Origin: CAYNRA01 sp046296415
Lineage (GTDB): Bacteria; Bacteroidota; Bacteroidia; Cytophagales; Spirosomataceae
Length of the DNA: 64,000 nucleotides
Assembly: GCA_046296415.1 (NCBI GenBank)
Contig: JBKBLN010000001.1
Coordinates: 1,705,978 to 1,769,977 of the forward strand
Direction: 5' to 3'
Numbering within the stretch: position 1 is the first letter of the stretch; each line of letters starts with the position of its first letter. The translations under genes and the position numbers were made by a program. Below, piece by piece: positions 17,770 to 26,762 of the stretch. The notes under the pieces were generated by a model. The model searched no databases. It had not been told where the DNA came from and was given only the letters and a program-made list of their open reading frames with translations.

Positions 17770-18966
17770 TTGAGATATTTCATAGAACTTTCCTATTTGG
17801 GTACTCACTTTGCTGGTTCCCAAATTCAACCTGGACAACGAACGGTGCAGGGCGATCTGGAATCGGCCCTCTCCCTAATTCTGCGCCAACCTGTTCAAGT
17901 TCAGGGAAGTAGCCGAACCGATGCCGGTGTTCATGCAAAACATCAAATTTTTCAAGGTGAATGGGAATCCGATATCCTGGAGTCAGATCTCGTCTTTAAA
18001 CTGAATCGTTTTTTGAAAGCAGATTTAGCCATTCACCGTATTTGGGCTGTCCCATCCAATTTTCATGCAAGATTCGACGCCCAGTACAGGCAATATCAAT
18101 ACTTCATTTCATTCCAGAAAAATCCCTTCCAACAGCAAACCTCATGGCAATACTCAGGGAAACTTAATTTAAATTTGATGCAAGAGGCAGCTCAATTTTT
18201 GCTGGGTGAGCATGATTTTCAAGCCTTTTCAAAAGTAAAGACGGATGTCGCCACTTTTTGGTGTCGAATTGATCTTGCAACCTGGGATATCTCCGAAACA
18301 CACGCCATCTTTACCATCCAGGCTAATCGGTTTCTTAGAGGAATGGTACGGGCGATCGTCGGAACCTTGGTGGAAGTTGGTTTAGGGAAAATTAGTCTCC
18401 CTCAGTTTCAAGCTATTTTAGAAAATAAGGACCGAAAATTGGCGGGCCCCTCTGCACCAGCCCTCGGTCTTCGGCTTACTCAGGTAGGTTACCCCGAATT
18501 TCCGCCTGTGGTGCGTTCCGCTCGCCCAACAGAAATGGTTCAGGTTCGAACTTTTTTTGAGCAATATGCCGAAGAACTGGGTATTGATCTTGGATTTCAA
18601 GGTTTTCAAGAAGAGCTTACTCAATTGCCTTATCTCTACCAAGCATCCTTACGCGGTGATATTTTGTGGTTGGAACAAGCGGGCGAATTGGTTGGAATCG
18701 TTGCCCTTAAAGCCTTGTCAGACGAAATCGCCGAGATGAAACGGCTGTTCATTTTACCCCAACGAAGAGGTTCCGGTTGGAGCCATGTATTAGTCGAAGG
18801 AGTGGAAAATCGAGCCCGTCAGTTTGGATATAAATTCCTTAAATTGGATACCTTAGCTCGGCTCTCGTCAGCAGTCCAATTGTACGAGCAACGTGGATAC
18901 ATCCGAACTGAACCGTACAATGTAAATCCAGAACCGGATATTTTATACTATCAGAAAATACTATGA
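17770..18966 (+). CDS. truA: TruA tRNA pseudouridine synthase fused to a GNAT acetyltransferase
   Basis: One 398-residue frame joins two proteins. Residues 1-245 are TruA, which makes pseudouridine at positions 38-40 of tRNA anticodon arms: the catalytic GSSRTDAGVHAKHQ (Asp51), YRQYQYFISF and RFLRGMVRAIVGTLVEVGLGK are all present. Residues 250-398 are a GNAT N-acetyltransferase: RPTEMVQVRTFFEQYAEELGIDL, the EMKRLFILPQRRGSG acetyl-CoA loop and SAVQLYEQRGYIRTEPYN. TruA is normally about 250 residues and ends near the fusion point. The start is TTG at 17770: an in-frame TAG at 17761 rules out anything earlier. The stop overlaps the Sua5 start as ATGA. What the acetyltransferase modifies is unknown. 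Confidence 0.92.
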   Translation: MRYFIELSYLGTHFAGSQIQPGQRTVQGDLESALSLILRQPVQVQGSSRTDAGVHAKHQIFQGEWESDILESDLVFKLNRFLKADLAIHRIWAVPSNFHARFDAQYRQYQYFISFQKNPFQQQTSWQYSGKLNLNLMQEAAQFLLGEHDFQAFSKVKTDVATFWCRIDLATWDISETHAIFTIQANRFLRGMVRAIVGTLVEVGLGKISLPQFQAILENKDRKLAGPSAPALGLRLTQVGYPEFPPVVRSARPTEMVQVRTFFEQYAEELGIDLGFQGFQEELTQLPYLYQASLRGDILWLEQAGELVGIVALKALSDEIAEMKRLFILPQRRGSGWSHVLVEGVENRARQFGYKFLKLDTLARLSSAVQLYEQRGYIRTEPYNVNPEPDILYYQKIL

Positions 18967-19922
18967 CCAGGATCGGAACGGAAGTGAATCAAGCCAAGCA
19001 TGTGCTTGCTTCAGGTGGATTGGTGGCAATACCCACCGAAACGGTATATGGTTTGGCGGGGAATGGCCTGAATGTCTCGGCTGTAACCCGGATATTTGAA
19101 GCAAAAAGAAGACCCTTTTTTGATCCCTTAATTCTACATATCGGGTCGATTGAACAATTGTCCCCGTTGGTGACCAACGTACCACCCGCCCTGCAAACCC
19201 TCATGGAGGCTTATTGGCCGGGGCCATTGACCGTATTATTGCCCAAATCGACAAACGTCCCCGACTTGGTCACCTCAGGGCAACCTCGAGTGGCTATTCG
19301 CATGCCCAATCACCCGCTGGCGCTTTCTCTGCTCCAATCGATCGATTTTCCATTGGCTGCCCCAAGCGCCAATCCTTTTGGGTATGTTTCACCCACCACC
19401 GCGCAGCATGTCGCCCATCAATTAGGGACCGAAGTCGATTACATATTAGATGGTGGACCCTGTTCCGTGGGTTTGGAGTCGACCATCGTCGGTATGGAAC
19501 AAGGAGACGTGGTGGTCTATCGTAAAGGAGGTTTGCCGACGGAAGACATTGAATACCTCATCGGACCCATCCGGATCTTGGACGTCTCGAGTTCACAACC
19601 GCAAGCTCCTGGCATGCTTTTGAAGCATTATGCACCGCGGGTAGCCGTTGTTTGGCTTTCCGACTGGACCGGCCCTTTGGATTCGACCACAGGATATTTA
19701 GGTTTTGACCATCCGCATGAATCAATCCCCTCAGAAAATCAAATGATCTTGAGTCCAACCGGTGATCTCCGAGAAGCAGCACATCATCTTTTTGCGTACC
19801 TTCGCGAAATGGATACATGGCCTATTCAAGTCATTTTGGTCGAAAAAGTGCCCGATCATGGATTGGGCAAAGCCATCAATGATAAATTAATCCGTGCCAC
19901 CGCCAGACCCAAGAAAGCCTAA
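18963..19922 (+). CDS. L-threonylcarbamoyladenylate synthase, Sua5 type
   Basis: Makes threonylcarbamoyl-AMP from threonine, bicarbonate and ATP, the first step of the t6A37 modification of ANN-reading tRNAs. The 319-residue length shows the two-domain Sua5 form: a YrdC domain (residues 1-200, with IPTETVYGLAGNG, RRPFFDPLILH, PSANPFGYVSPTTAQHV, VGLESTIV) and a C-terminal Sua5 domain beginning around QAPGMLLKHYAPRVAV. It overlaps the truA-GNAT stop by four bases, so two anticodon-loop modifications are made from one transcript. Confidence 0.93.
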   Translation: MTRIGTEVNQAKHVLASGGLVAIPTETVYGLAGNGLNVSAVTRIFEAKRRPFFDPLILHIGSIEQLSPLVTNVPPALQTLMEAYWPGPLTVLLPKSTNVPDLVTSGQPRVAIRMPNHPLALSLLQSIDFPLAAPSANPFGYVSPTTAQHVAHQLGTEVDYILDGGPCSVGLESTIVGMEQGDVVVYRKGGLPTEDIEYLIGPIRILDVSSSQPQAPGMLLKHYAPRVAVVWLSDWTGPLDSTTGYLGFDHPHESIPSENQMILSPTGDLREAAHHLFAYLREMDTWPIQVILVEKVPDHGLGKAINDKLIRATARPKKA

Positions 19923-19925
19923 TTC

Positions 19926-20513
19926 ATGCCTATTTTTAGCGGACATTATTTGCCCACAGTGGCCTATTTTCAGGAAGTTTGTCGTCATACAACGTCCAAT
20001 TTAACCATCTGGTCGAAAGAGCCGTATGTAAAACAGTCCTATCGTAATCGAACCTACATATTAGGGCCTCATCAGATTGAAGTACTAATTTTACCCGTTC
20101 ATGCGCCGAAAGGTATGGTTATTCAGGATGTTTCGTTGGATAATCATGAACGTTGGGCGATCAATCACTGGAGAACCATTGAGACAGCCTATCGGAAATC
20201 ACCTTATTTTGAACATTATGAACCCTATTTGGCTCCTTTGTTCTCTCAAAAAAATGAATGGTTACTGGCTTTTCAAGCGGATTTACTAAAAATTCTTTTA
20301 AGACTCCTAGGCATTAAACGAACGATTTGCTTCTCGGCTGAGGCCGGGGAAAATCCTACCGCGTATCTTCATCCCAAAAAGCCCGAGCTTTGGCCTGAGT
20401 TACGTCCATATCGTCAAAATTTTGGTGACCAGTGGATTCCCAATCTATCAATAATTGATCTCCTTTTCATGCAAGGACCTGCTTCCATCGAGTTTTTGGA
20501 GGCAAAGGCTTGA
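19926..20513 (+). CDS. WbqC-like family protein
   Basis: A 195-residue cytoplasmic protein of the WbqC family, described in O-antigen gene clusters but of unproven biochemical role. Family features are GHYLPTVAYFQEVCRHTTSNLTIWSKEPYVKQSYRNRTYI at the N-terminus (residues 6-45), WRTIETAYRKSPYFEHY in the middle and PYRQNFGDQWIPNLSIIDLLFMQGP at the end. It starts three bases after the Sua5 stop, so it belongs to the truA-Sua5 transcript. No signal peptide or membrane segment. The function is left open. Confidence 0.8.
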   Translation: MPIFSGHYLPTVAYFQEVCRHTTSNLTIWSKEPYVKQSYRNRTYILGPHQIEVLILPVHAPKGMVIQDVSLDNHERWAINHWRTIETAYRKSPYFEHYEPYLAPLFSQKNEWLLAFQADLLKILLRLLGIKRTICFSAEAGENPTAYLHPKKPELWPELRPYRQNFGDQWIPNLSIIDLLFMQGPASIEFLEAKA

Positions 20514-20627
20514 ATCATCCCGTAGTCTAAAGTTGTGCTGGGCAAAAATGAACAGTTTTTCTTTGAAATTCGTTGTTTGTTTATATATTGCAAATGATAA
20601 GCATACTAAAAAACCGAGACACACACG

Positions 20628-23156
20628 ATGGAACCAAAATTTTCGGCAAGAGTGAAAGAGGTCATTTCTCTTTCCAGGGAAGAAGCCTTGAGACTGGGTC
20701 ATGATTACATCGGCACAGAACATTTGATCCTCGGTATGATTCGTGAAGGCGAGGGTGGGGCATTGGGCCTTTTGGAAAAGGCAGGAGTAGATATTCTCGA
20801 ACTTCGACAAGCCATTGAATTTGCCACCAAGGGTACGGCCACAAACAACATTAAAAATTTAGCCAACATCCCCCTGACCAAGCAATCTGAAAAAGTACTG
20901 AAGATTACGCATTTGGAGGCCAAAATGTTTCGTTCCGACCTGATCGGTACAGAGCATCTCCTTTTGGCCATCCTTCGGGATCAAGACAACCTCGGTTGCC
21001 AGATTCTGAATAAATTCCGCATCAATTACCAGTTAATAAAAGAAATGCTTGAATACCAACTGACTGGTAAAAGTCCTACCATGGAAAGACCTGAGACCGA
21101 CGACGACGACGATAAACTGTATGGATCATCCTACAGCGGACAAGGCGCGCGTGACTCCAAAAGTGCGGAGAAATCCAAAACACCTGTATTGGATAATTTT
21201 GGTCGCGACCTTACTAAAATGGCCGAACACGGTAAATTGGATCCGATTGTTGGACGTGAAAAGGAAATTGAGCGCGTTGCCCAAGTTTTATCCCGCCGCA
21301 AAAAGAACAATCCAATCTTGATCGGTGAACCGGGGGTAGGTAAAACAGCCATCGCAGAAGGATTGGCACTTCGGATCATTCAAAAGAAGGTATCTCGTGT
21401 TTTGTTCAACAAACGCGTCGTGACCCTTGATTTAGCCTCCCTGGTGGCAGGTACCAAATACAGAGGCCAATTTGAGGAGCGCATGAAAGCGGTGATGGGA
21501 GAACTGGAAAAGTCAAAAGATGTGATCTTGTTCATTGATGAAATTCATACCATCGTAGGAGCTGGTGGAGCGAGTGGATCCCTAGATGCCTCCAATATGT
21601 TTAAACCCGCCTTGGCTCGCGGAGATATCCAATGTATTGGGGCAACCACCTTAGACGAGTACCGACAGTATATTGAAAAAGATGGGGCTTTAGCTCGCCG
21701 ATTCCAAATGGTGATGGTGGATGCTCCATCGGTAGAAGAAACCATCGAGATCCTGAATAACATTAAAAATAAGTACGAGGATCATCACAATGTCAATTAT
21801 ACCGATGAAGCTATTGAGTCTGCCGTAAAATACTCGGAGCGATATATCACCGATCGGTTCCTTCCCGACAAAGCCATTGATGTCATTGATGAGGTAGGGG
21901 CTCGGGTTCATATTAAGAATATCAATGTACCCCAGGAGATCTTAGACCTTGAAGAGTCAATTGATCAAATAAAAGCTGAGAAAAATCGGGTTGTAAAAAA
22001 TCAACGGTATGAAGAAGCAGCCCAGCTCCGAGACAAAGAAAAGAAATTGCTCGAGCAATTGGATTCAGCTAAAGTGGCTTGGGAAGAAGAAACCAAAACC
22101 ATGCGCCATACCGTGACCGAGGACAATGTTGCCGAAGTAATTGCCATGATGACCGGGATTCCCGTGCAAAAGGTGAATATGAACGAAGGCGAAAAAATTC
22201 TCAAAATGGGGGATGCCCTTCGTGGTCGCATTATCGGCCAAGATCCCGCTGTCGAAAAACTGGTCAAAGCCATTCAGCGCACACGGGTCGGACTAAAAGA
22301 TCCCAAAAAACCTATTGGAACTTTTATTTTCCTTGGACCTACAGGTGTTGGGAAAACTGAGCTAGCCAAAACACTTACCGAGTATTTGTTCGACAAAGAA
22401 GATGCCCTCATTCGGATTGATATGAGTGAGTACATGGAAAAGTTCTCCATTTCTCGGCTTGTTGGGGCACCTCCCGGGTACGTTGGTTATGAAGAGGGTG
22501 GCCAGCTGACGGAAAAAGTTAGACGGAAACCCTATTCGGTAGTGTTGCTCGATGAAATCGAAAAAGCTCACCCTGATGTATTCAATATCCTCCTACAAGT
22601 GTTAGATGATGGTATATTGACCGACAGTTTGGGAAGACGAGTCGATTTCCGAAACACCATCATCATCATGACATCCAATATTGGTGCTCGTGACCTGAAG
22701 GATTTTGGAACAGGTATAGGTTTTGCTACCAAATCTAGACAAGATACCCAAGAAGAGGCCATGAAGGCCACAATTCAAAGCGCCCTGCGGAAGACCTTCT
22801 CCCCAGAGTTCCTGAATCGCTTAGACGATGTGATTGTGTTTAATTCCTTGAGTCGAGAAGATATTCACCAAATCATCGATATCTCATTGAATCGATTGTT
22901 CGGCCGAATCCAAAATATTGGCTTTGCTATCGAGCTCTCAGATAAAGCCAAAGACTTTTTATCTGAAAAAGGGTACGACCAACAGTACGGCGCTAGACCT
23001 CTCAATCGAGCCATTCAAAAGTATGTGGAAGATCCACTGGCAGAGGAAATACTCAAAGGAGAACTCAAAGAAGGCGATGTTATTTTCGTCGATCATGACG
23101 GAGAATCAGAAAAGTTGTCATTTGGTAAAAAAGCCATCGACCAGCCTTCCGTCTAA
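20628..23156 (+). CDS. clpC: ClpC-type ATP-dependent Clp protease ATPase subunit
   Basis: Hsp100 unfoldase that feeds proteins to ClpP. The 842 residues have, in order, two ClpN repeats (1-150: SREEALRLGHDYIGTEHLILGMIREGEGGA; LRSDLIGTEHLLLAILRD), the first ATPase (Walker A GEPGVGKTAIAEG, Walker B VILFIDEIHT), a UVR region (YEEAAQLRDKEKKL) that marks ClpC rather than ClpA or ClpB, and the second ATPase (Walker A GPTGVGKTELAKT, DEIEKAHPDVFN). The C-terminus is the usual D2-small domain ending ELKEGDVIFVDHDGE. The gene stands alone with a strong terminator after it. No ClpP is in the window. Confidence 0.97.
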   Translation: MEPKFSARVKEVISLSREEALRLGHDYIGTEHLILGMIREGEGGALGLLEKAGVDILELRQAIEFATKGTATNNIKNLANIPLTKQSEKVLKITHLEAKMFRSDLIGTEHLLLAILRDQDNLGCQILNKFRINYQLIKEMLEYQLTGKSPTMERPETDDDDDKLYGSSYSGQGARDSKSAEKSKTPVLDNFGRDLTKMAEHGKLDPIVGREKEIERVAQVLSRRKKNNPILIGEPGVGKTAIAEGLALRIIQKKVSRVLFNKRVVTLDLASLVAGTKYRGQFEERMKAVMGELEKSKDVILFIDEIHTIVGAGGASGSLDASNMFKPALARGDIQCIGATTLDEYRQYIEKDGALARRFQMVMVDAPSVEETIEILNNIKNKYEDHHNVNYTDEAIESAVKYSERYITDRFLPDKAIDVIDEVGARVHIKNINVPQEILDLEESIDQIKAEKNRVVKNQRYEEAAQLRDKEKKLLEQLDSAKVAWEEETKTMRHTVTEDNVAEVIAMMTGIPVQKVNMNEGEKILKMGDALRGRIIGQDPAVEKLVKAIQRTRVGLKDPKKPIGTFIFLGPTGVGKTELAKTLTEYLFDKEDALIRIDMSEYMEKFSISRLVGAPPGYVGYEEGGQLTEKVRRKPYSVVLLDEIEKAHPDVFNILLQVLDDGILTDSLGRRVDFRNTIIIMTSNIGARDLKDFGTGIGFATKSRQDTQEEAMKATIQSALRKTFSPEFLNRLDDVIVFNSLSREDIHQIIDISLNRLFGRIQNIGFAIELSDKAKDFLSEKGYDQQYGARPLNRAIQKYVEDPLAEEILKGELKEGDVIFVDHDGESEKLSFGKKAIDQPSV

Positions 23157-23175
23157 TTTGTTAGTTACTTACATC

Positions 23176-23205
23176 AAAGGCCACCCATTGCGGGTGGCCT
23201 TTTTG
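23176..23205 (+). terminator. Intrinsic terminator after clpC
   Basis: AAAGGCCACCC (23176-23186) pairs perfectly with GGGTGGCCTTT (23192-23202) across a five-base loop and is followed by a T-rich stretch. Confidence 0.9.
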
Positions 23206-23512
23206 TTTGAAGAAAAAAATCCAAAACACTTTAAAAGAAAATTTAATATATTTTGTAAAAAGGTCAAAAAACAGAATTTAATTTGGTTTTAATGTATATT
23301 AGAATAGGATTAAAATTATATTTTTGTCGATTAAATTTGATTTTTTTAAAGAATATTTTCAAAAAAAATAAAAAAACAGTGGAAATATTTGGAGTAATGA
23401 GACCTATTAGGCCATATTTGATCATGAATTTTAAAAAGAACAGTCAGGCCTGGCATCTTTTATAAAATTTGGCAAAACATCCTATTTTTGAAATTTTATT
23501 AAACCAAAGAAA
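23206..23512. other. AT-rich gene-free region upstream of the barrel gene
   Basis: Just over 300 bases of strongly AT-rich DNA with many A and T runs and no credible coding frame. It contains two exact -7 matches on the plus strand, at 23319-23326 and 23483-23490 (both TATTTTTG). The second is placed for the outer-membrane protein gene. No repeat or RNA gene was recognised. Confidence 0.6.
23483..23490 (+). promoter_or_regulatory. -7 promoter element for the barrel gene
   Basis: TATTTTTG fits TAnnTTTG and lies 22 bases before the ATG at 23513. No well-spaced TTG is seen upstream. Confidence 0.45.
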
Positions 23513-24241
23513 ATGAAACGTTTACTTTTATCCATTATCTTCACGTCGGTAGGTTTGACTACCTTTGCTCAGTCGTCCGATGATAAATTAAACATCGGGG
23601 TTTCGCTAAACCATGATGCTTTCTTTGGATTCAATCCGATGCTTTCAGGTTCATATAAAGCGACCGATAAAACAGCCTTTACCTTTTATGGAATCCAATG
23701 GGGGGCAGGAACTGCTTCGGCTTGGGGAAATTGGACGGAAGTAGGAGTGGGAGCCAATTTCACTGCGGGCAATTTCAATATCAATCCTCAGCTTGGTTTC
23801 ACCATGGGATCTTTATTGTCTTCAGGTGCTGCCTCCCGTGGGGTAGTGGGTGATGGGATCGTTCCAAACCTTACCGTTAACTACGATGCTGCAAAATTGG
23901 AGGGTCAGTTTTATGGCGGATACTATGGTGCTTTCCGTAACAATACAGAGAGAGGACAATCCACAAATAATTATGTGCACTACTGGGCTAACTTAGGAGT
24001 GAAAGCAACCTCATGGTTTTCGGTCGGTGCTCATTTTGAAAATCTTTACCTGTCTGGTGGTGCTACCAACGGAGGAGGAACTTTAGCTCAAGCGGATGGA
24101 TACACTTGGGTAGGGCCTTACGTTCAATTCAAAAAAGGTAGTGCGGGTATGCGATTCTCTTTTGGTAGCAATGTAGCCGATGAATCAGCTCGTTTTGCTC
24201 CTAATGATTTTTATAAACTTGCTTTCTTTTTTGGCATCTAA
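23513..24241 (+). CDS. Exported beta-rich protein, probably an outer-membrane barrel
   Basis: A 242-residue exported protein. The signal peptide is MKRLLLSIIFTSVGLTTFAQ. The mature part is built of alternating hydrophobic and polar segments rich in Gly and aromatics (YGIQWGAGTASAWGNWTEVGVGANF; QFYGGYYGAFRN; YTWVGPYVQFKKGSAGMRFSFGSN) and ends in the aromatic KLAFFFGI, as expected of a small beta-barrel. It resembles a conserved Bacteroidota family of unknown function (possibly DUF6733). It stands alone between two hairpins with its own -7 element. Function unknown. Confidence 0.7.
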   Translation: MKRLLLSIIFTSVGLTTFAQSSDDKLNIGVSLNHDAFFGFNPMLSGSYKATDKTAFTFYGIQWGAGTASAWGNWTEVGVGANFTAGNFNINPQLGFTMGSLLSSGAASRGVVGDGIVPNLTVNYDAAKLEGQFYGGYYGAFRNNTERGQSTNNYVHYWANLGVKATSWFSVGAHFENLYLSGGATNGGGTLAQADGYTWVGPYVQFKKGSAGMRFSFGSNVADESARFAPNDFYKLAFFFGI

Positions 24242-24261
24242 TACGCCCTCTATTTCATTTT

Positions 24262-24301
24262 AAAAGATCGGATTCCTTACCTTTGTGGAATCCGATCTTT
24301 T
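24262..24301. terminator. Intrinsic terminator after the barrel gene, with a -7 element in its loop
   Basis: AAAAGATCGGATTCC (24262-24276) pairs perfectly with GGAATCCGATCTTTT (24287-24301). The ten-base loop (24277-24286) contains TACCTTTG, an exact -7 promoter match at 24278-24285. The next ATG is at 24308. Confidence 0.85.
24278..24285 (+). promoter_or_regulatory. -7 promoter element within a terminator loop
   Basis: TACCTTTG fits TAnnTTTG and is 22 bases before the start of the DUF4105 gene. Transcription would begin in the 3' arm of the hairpin, so the short leader would no longer form it. Confidence 0.45.
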
Positions 24302-24307
24302 ACTTTT

Positions 24308-25459
24308 ATGCGTTCAATCCTCAGGTTAGTTTTTTTACTTTGTGGGACCTATGTACACCTTAGCGCCCAACAAATTCCCCAGCTATCCCCACAAGCTCAG
24401 ATCTCTATTTTGACCGTGGGGCCAGGAAAAGAACTGTATTCTCAGTTTGGACACAGTGCACTGGCCATCGAAGATCCTCAATTGGGTATCTCGGTGGCCT
24501 ATAACTACGGCGTATTTGATTTTCGAACCGAAGGATTTTATCTTAAATTTCTTCGTGGTCAACTACCGTATCAATTGGGTAGATCCCCTTTGTATCCCAG
24601 CTTACAAGGCTGGTATGAAGAAGGTAGGTGGGTCAAAAAACAGTATTTAAAGTTAAGTCCTGCCGAGAATCAAGCCATTTTGCAGTTTCTTGAGACTAAT
24701 TATTTGCCCGAAAACAGAGAGTATGCGTACAAATTTTTCTTCGATAATTGCTCTAGTCGATTAGCCGATGTGATTCAACATATTAAGAAAGACTCGATTC
24801 AATGGGATACTACGTGGAATGCCCATTTAACTTTTCGAGATTGGATCGATATTTACTCGAAACAACAAGAAAATCATTGGTCTGATTTTGGAATGGATCT
24901 TGCACTAGGTACTCCCGCCGATCAACTAGCCTCTTGGAAACAAGCTCTTTTTCTACCAGATAATCTCGCTTCTGCGCTCGATCGAGCCAAGGTGTTTTCC
25001 AATGGACAATGGGTGCCCTTGGTTCAATCGGAGGAATATCAAGCCGGTGCCGATGTGGGGCCTCCTATCCCCGCGATGATCCGCGAATCTTGGTTGCTGC
25101 CCTTGCTCGTAATTGTCTATTTCTTTTGGTTTTCACGATCCAACTTCGGGTGGACGGTTGAGTGGATTATCACAGCGGTTTTTGGTCTGGCTTCCCTTGT
25201 TTTAATCCTTTTATGGTTTGGAACAGATCACGGAGTTACCGGACCCAATGCGCACCTCATTTGGACATTACCCCACCTTTTATGGATAAAACCCCTGGCA
25301 AAAGTAAAATCGAAAAAATACATTTGGCTGATTTATTGGTTAATTTGCGGGGTACTCTTTTTATTTTGTCAACAAGCCTTTCATCCAATGTTCTCTTGGC
25401 TTGTTTTGTTGCAAATGCTACTTACCTTTAAACCCTGGAAAAATTCTTCATGGATTTAA
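24308..25459 (+). CDS. DUF4105 (Lnb-type N-terminal periplasmic) membrane protein
   Basis: A 383-residue protein with a signal peptide (MRSILRLVFLLCGTYVHLSAQQ). Residues about 28-190 form the DUF4105 domain with the papain-like pattern of the family: SQFGHSALAI, YNYGVFDF, EYAYKFFFDNCSSRLADVI (conserved His and Cys). From about residue 255 there are roughly five membrane segments (ESWLLPLLVIVYFFW, IITAVFGLASLVLILLWFG and three more). The family is found at the inner membrane or periplasm of Bacteroidota, and its function is not firmly known; a protease or amidase role is inferred from the Cys-His pattern. It overlaps the next gene by ten bases. Confidence 0.8.
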   Translation: MRSILRLVFLLCGTYVHLSAQQIPQLSPQAQISILTVGPGKELYSQFGHSALAIEDPQLGISVAYNYGVFDFRTEGFYLKFLRGQLPYQLGRSPLYPSLQGWYEEGRWVKKQYLKLSPAENQAILQFLETNYLPENREYAYKFFFDNCSSRLADVIQHIKKDSIQWDTTWNAHLTFRDWIDIYSKQQENHWSDFGMDLALGTPADQLASWKQALFLPDNLASALDRAKVFSNGQWVPLVQSEEYQAGADVGPPIPAMIRESWLLPLLVIVYFFWFSRSNFGWTVEWIITAVFGLASLVLILLWFGTDHGVTGPNAHLIWTLPHLLWIKPLAKVKSKKYIWLIYWLICGVLFLFCQQAFHPMFSWLVLLQMLLTFKPWKNSSWI

Positions 25460-26241
25460 CTAAAATCACACACGAGGTTAAACTGTTGGCCCAAGAGGTA
25501 GGCCAATTTATGAAAGACGAACGTAATCGATTTTCAACCGAATCAATTGAATACAAAGACGTAAACAATGTTGTATCGTACGTCGATAAAGAAGCTGAAA
25601 AACGTATCGTTTCTAAATTAAAGGTTCTAATACCCGACGCGGGTTTTATTACGGAGGAGGGTACCGTGGAGTCGGAGGATGTTCCTTTGAAATGGATCAT
25701 TGATCCTCTCGATGGCACAGCCAACTACGTACATGGTTTACCTCATTATTCCGTCAGCATAGCGTTGGTGAACCAAGCGCAACCCTTGCTGGGAGTGGTA
25801 TTTCATGTAGGTACTGGCGAACTGTTTTGGGCCATACAAGGCCAAGGGGCCTTCCGAAATGAACAACGAATTTTTGTCTCCAATTCCAAAACCTTAGGCG
25901 AGAGTTTATTAGCCACAGGGTTTCCGTATTATAAATTCGAAAAACAGGATAAGTACCTCACGATTCTCGAGTCTTTGATGCAGAAAACACATGGTCTTCG
26001 GAGATTTGGATCTGCAGCCATCGATCTTGCGTATGTAGCCTGTGGATTTTTTGATGGATTTTTTGAATACAACCTAAATAGTTGGGATATGGCCGCAGGT
26101 ATCCTTTTAATCCAAGAGGCTGGCGGAATTGTGACCGATTTTGAGGGTGGAGACGATTATCTATTTGGGGGCAATATCGTGGCAGGATCAGCCGTTCAAA
26201 GTGAACTATTAAATGAAATCAAAGCTGTATGGACACGTTAA
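25450..26241 (+). CDS. Inositol monophosphatase family protein
   Basis: Mg-dependent Li-sensitive sugar phosphatase of the SuhB/IMPase family, 263 residues. The motifs GFITEEGT, WIIDPLDGTANYVHGLPHYSVSIAL (metal-binding Asp-Pro-Leu-Asp-Gly-Thr) and NSWDMAAGILLIQEAGG are complete. It overlaps the DUF4105 gene by ten bases and the next gene by 13 bases, so they form an operon. It is far from the iol cluster and need not serve it; members also hydrolyse other sugar phosphates and 3'-phosphoadenosine phosphates. Substrate not determined. Confidence 0.9.
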   Translation: MDLTKITHEVKLLAQEVGQFMKDERNRFSTESIEYKDVNNVVSYVDKEAEKRIVSKLKVLIPDAGFITEEGTVESEDVPLKWIIDPLDGTANYVHGLPHYSVSIALVNQAQPLLGVVFHVGTGELFWAIQGQGAFRNEQRIFVSNSKTLGESLLATGFPYYKFEKQDKYLTILESLMQKTHGLRRFGSAAIDLAYVACGFFDGFFEYNLNSWDMAAGILLIQEAGGIVTDFEGGDDYLFGGNIVAGSAVQSELLNEIKAVWTR

Positions 26242-26762
26242 GGAAATTTCCGATCGGTGCATTTGTTGCACAGGAACACTATTCGGAAGAAGAAATAAAA
26301 CAAAATATTTTAGCGTTCAAAGTTTTTCCAAGTCAGTTGCGGTCGTATCTGGAAACGGTTCCAGAATCTTCTTGGGACTCGCCTTACCGCCAAAATGGTT
26401 GGACGATTCGCCAGGTTGTTCATCATTTGGCGGATAGTCACTCCATCTTATACTTTCGGGTTAAACAGGCCATAACATGTGAGAATCCTACCGTACCCGG
26501 TTATCCCGAATCAATTTGGGCAACACTGCCCGACTCCCAACTATCCCCATGGGTTTCGATTCCAATGATCGAGGCATTACACGCTCGCTTGGTCTCTCTC
26601 TTTGAAACACTGCCCACCCACACTTGGCAAGATCGTTTGTATTTTCATAGCGGTTATGAAACATGGTATCCTTTAAGTCGCGTCATTGCCTTATATCGCT
26701 GGCACGGTGAACACCATTTGGCTCACATTCGCTTGGCGGCTGAAAACCCAGAATTATCATGA
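26229..26762 (+). CDS. YfiT/DinB-family putative metal-dependent hydrolase
   Basis: A 177-residue four-helix DinB-type protein, close to YfiT and bacillithiol-transferase-like proteins. The metal-binding histidines are seen in WTIRQVVHHLADSHSILYFRVK (about residues 56-77) and at the end in YRWHGEHHLAHIRLA. The opening MDTLRKFPIGAFVAQEHYSEEEIKQNI is typical of the family. It overlaps the IMPase gene by 13 bases and the 44-residue peptide gene by four (ATGA). Which thiol or metal it uses is not clear. Confidence 0.85.
   Translation: MDTLRKFPIGAFVAQEHYSEEEIKQNILAFKVFPSQLRSYLETVPESSWDSPYRQNGWTIRQVVHHLADSHSILYFRVKQAITCENPTVPGYPESIWATLPDSQLSPWVSIPMIEALHARLVSLFETLPTHTWQDRLYFHSGYETWYPLSRVIALYRWHGEHHLAHIRLAAENPELS

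Noticed and set aside
17703..17783. N-terminal extension of the MFS permease
   Set aside because: It would overlap the truA start and cover both -7 elements; the family begins at MKLAVRLQ.
17770..18966. Reading truA and the GNAT as two separate genes
   Set aside because: No stop and no suitable start codon with spacing are seen between residues 240 and 255; the frame is continuous.
23283..23465. Short frame in the AT-rich gap after clpC
   Set aside because: 60 codons rich in Lys, Leu and Phe without any domain; the base composition alone explains it.
23206..23512. Possible origin of replication or tRNA region in the AT-rich gap
   Set aside because: No DnaA-box cluster, no cloverleaf and no repeat were recognised.
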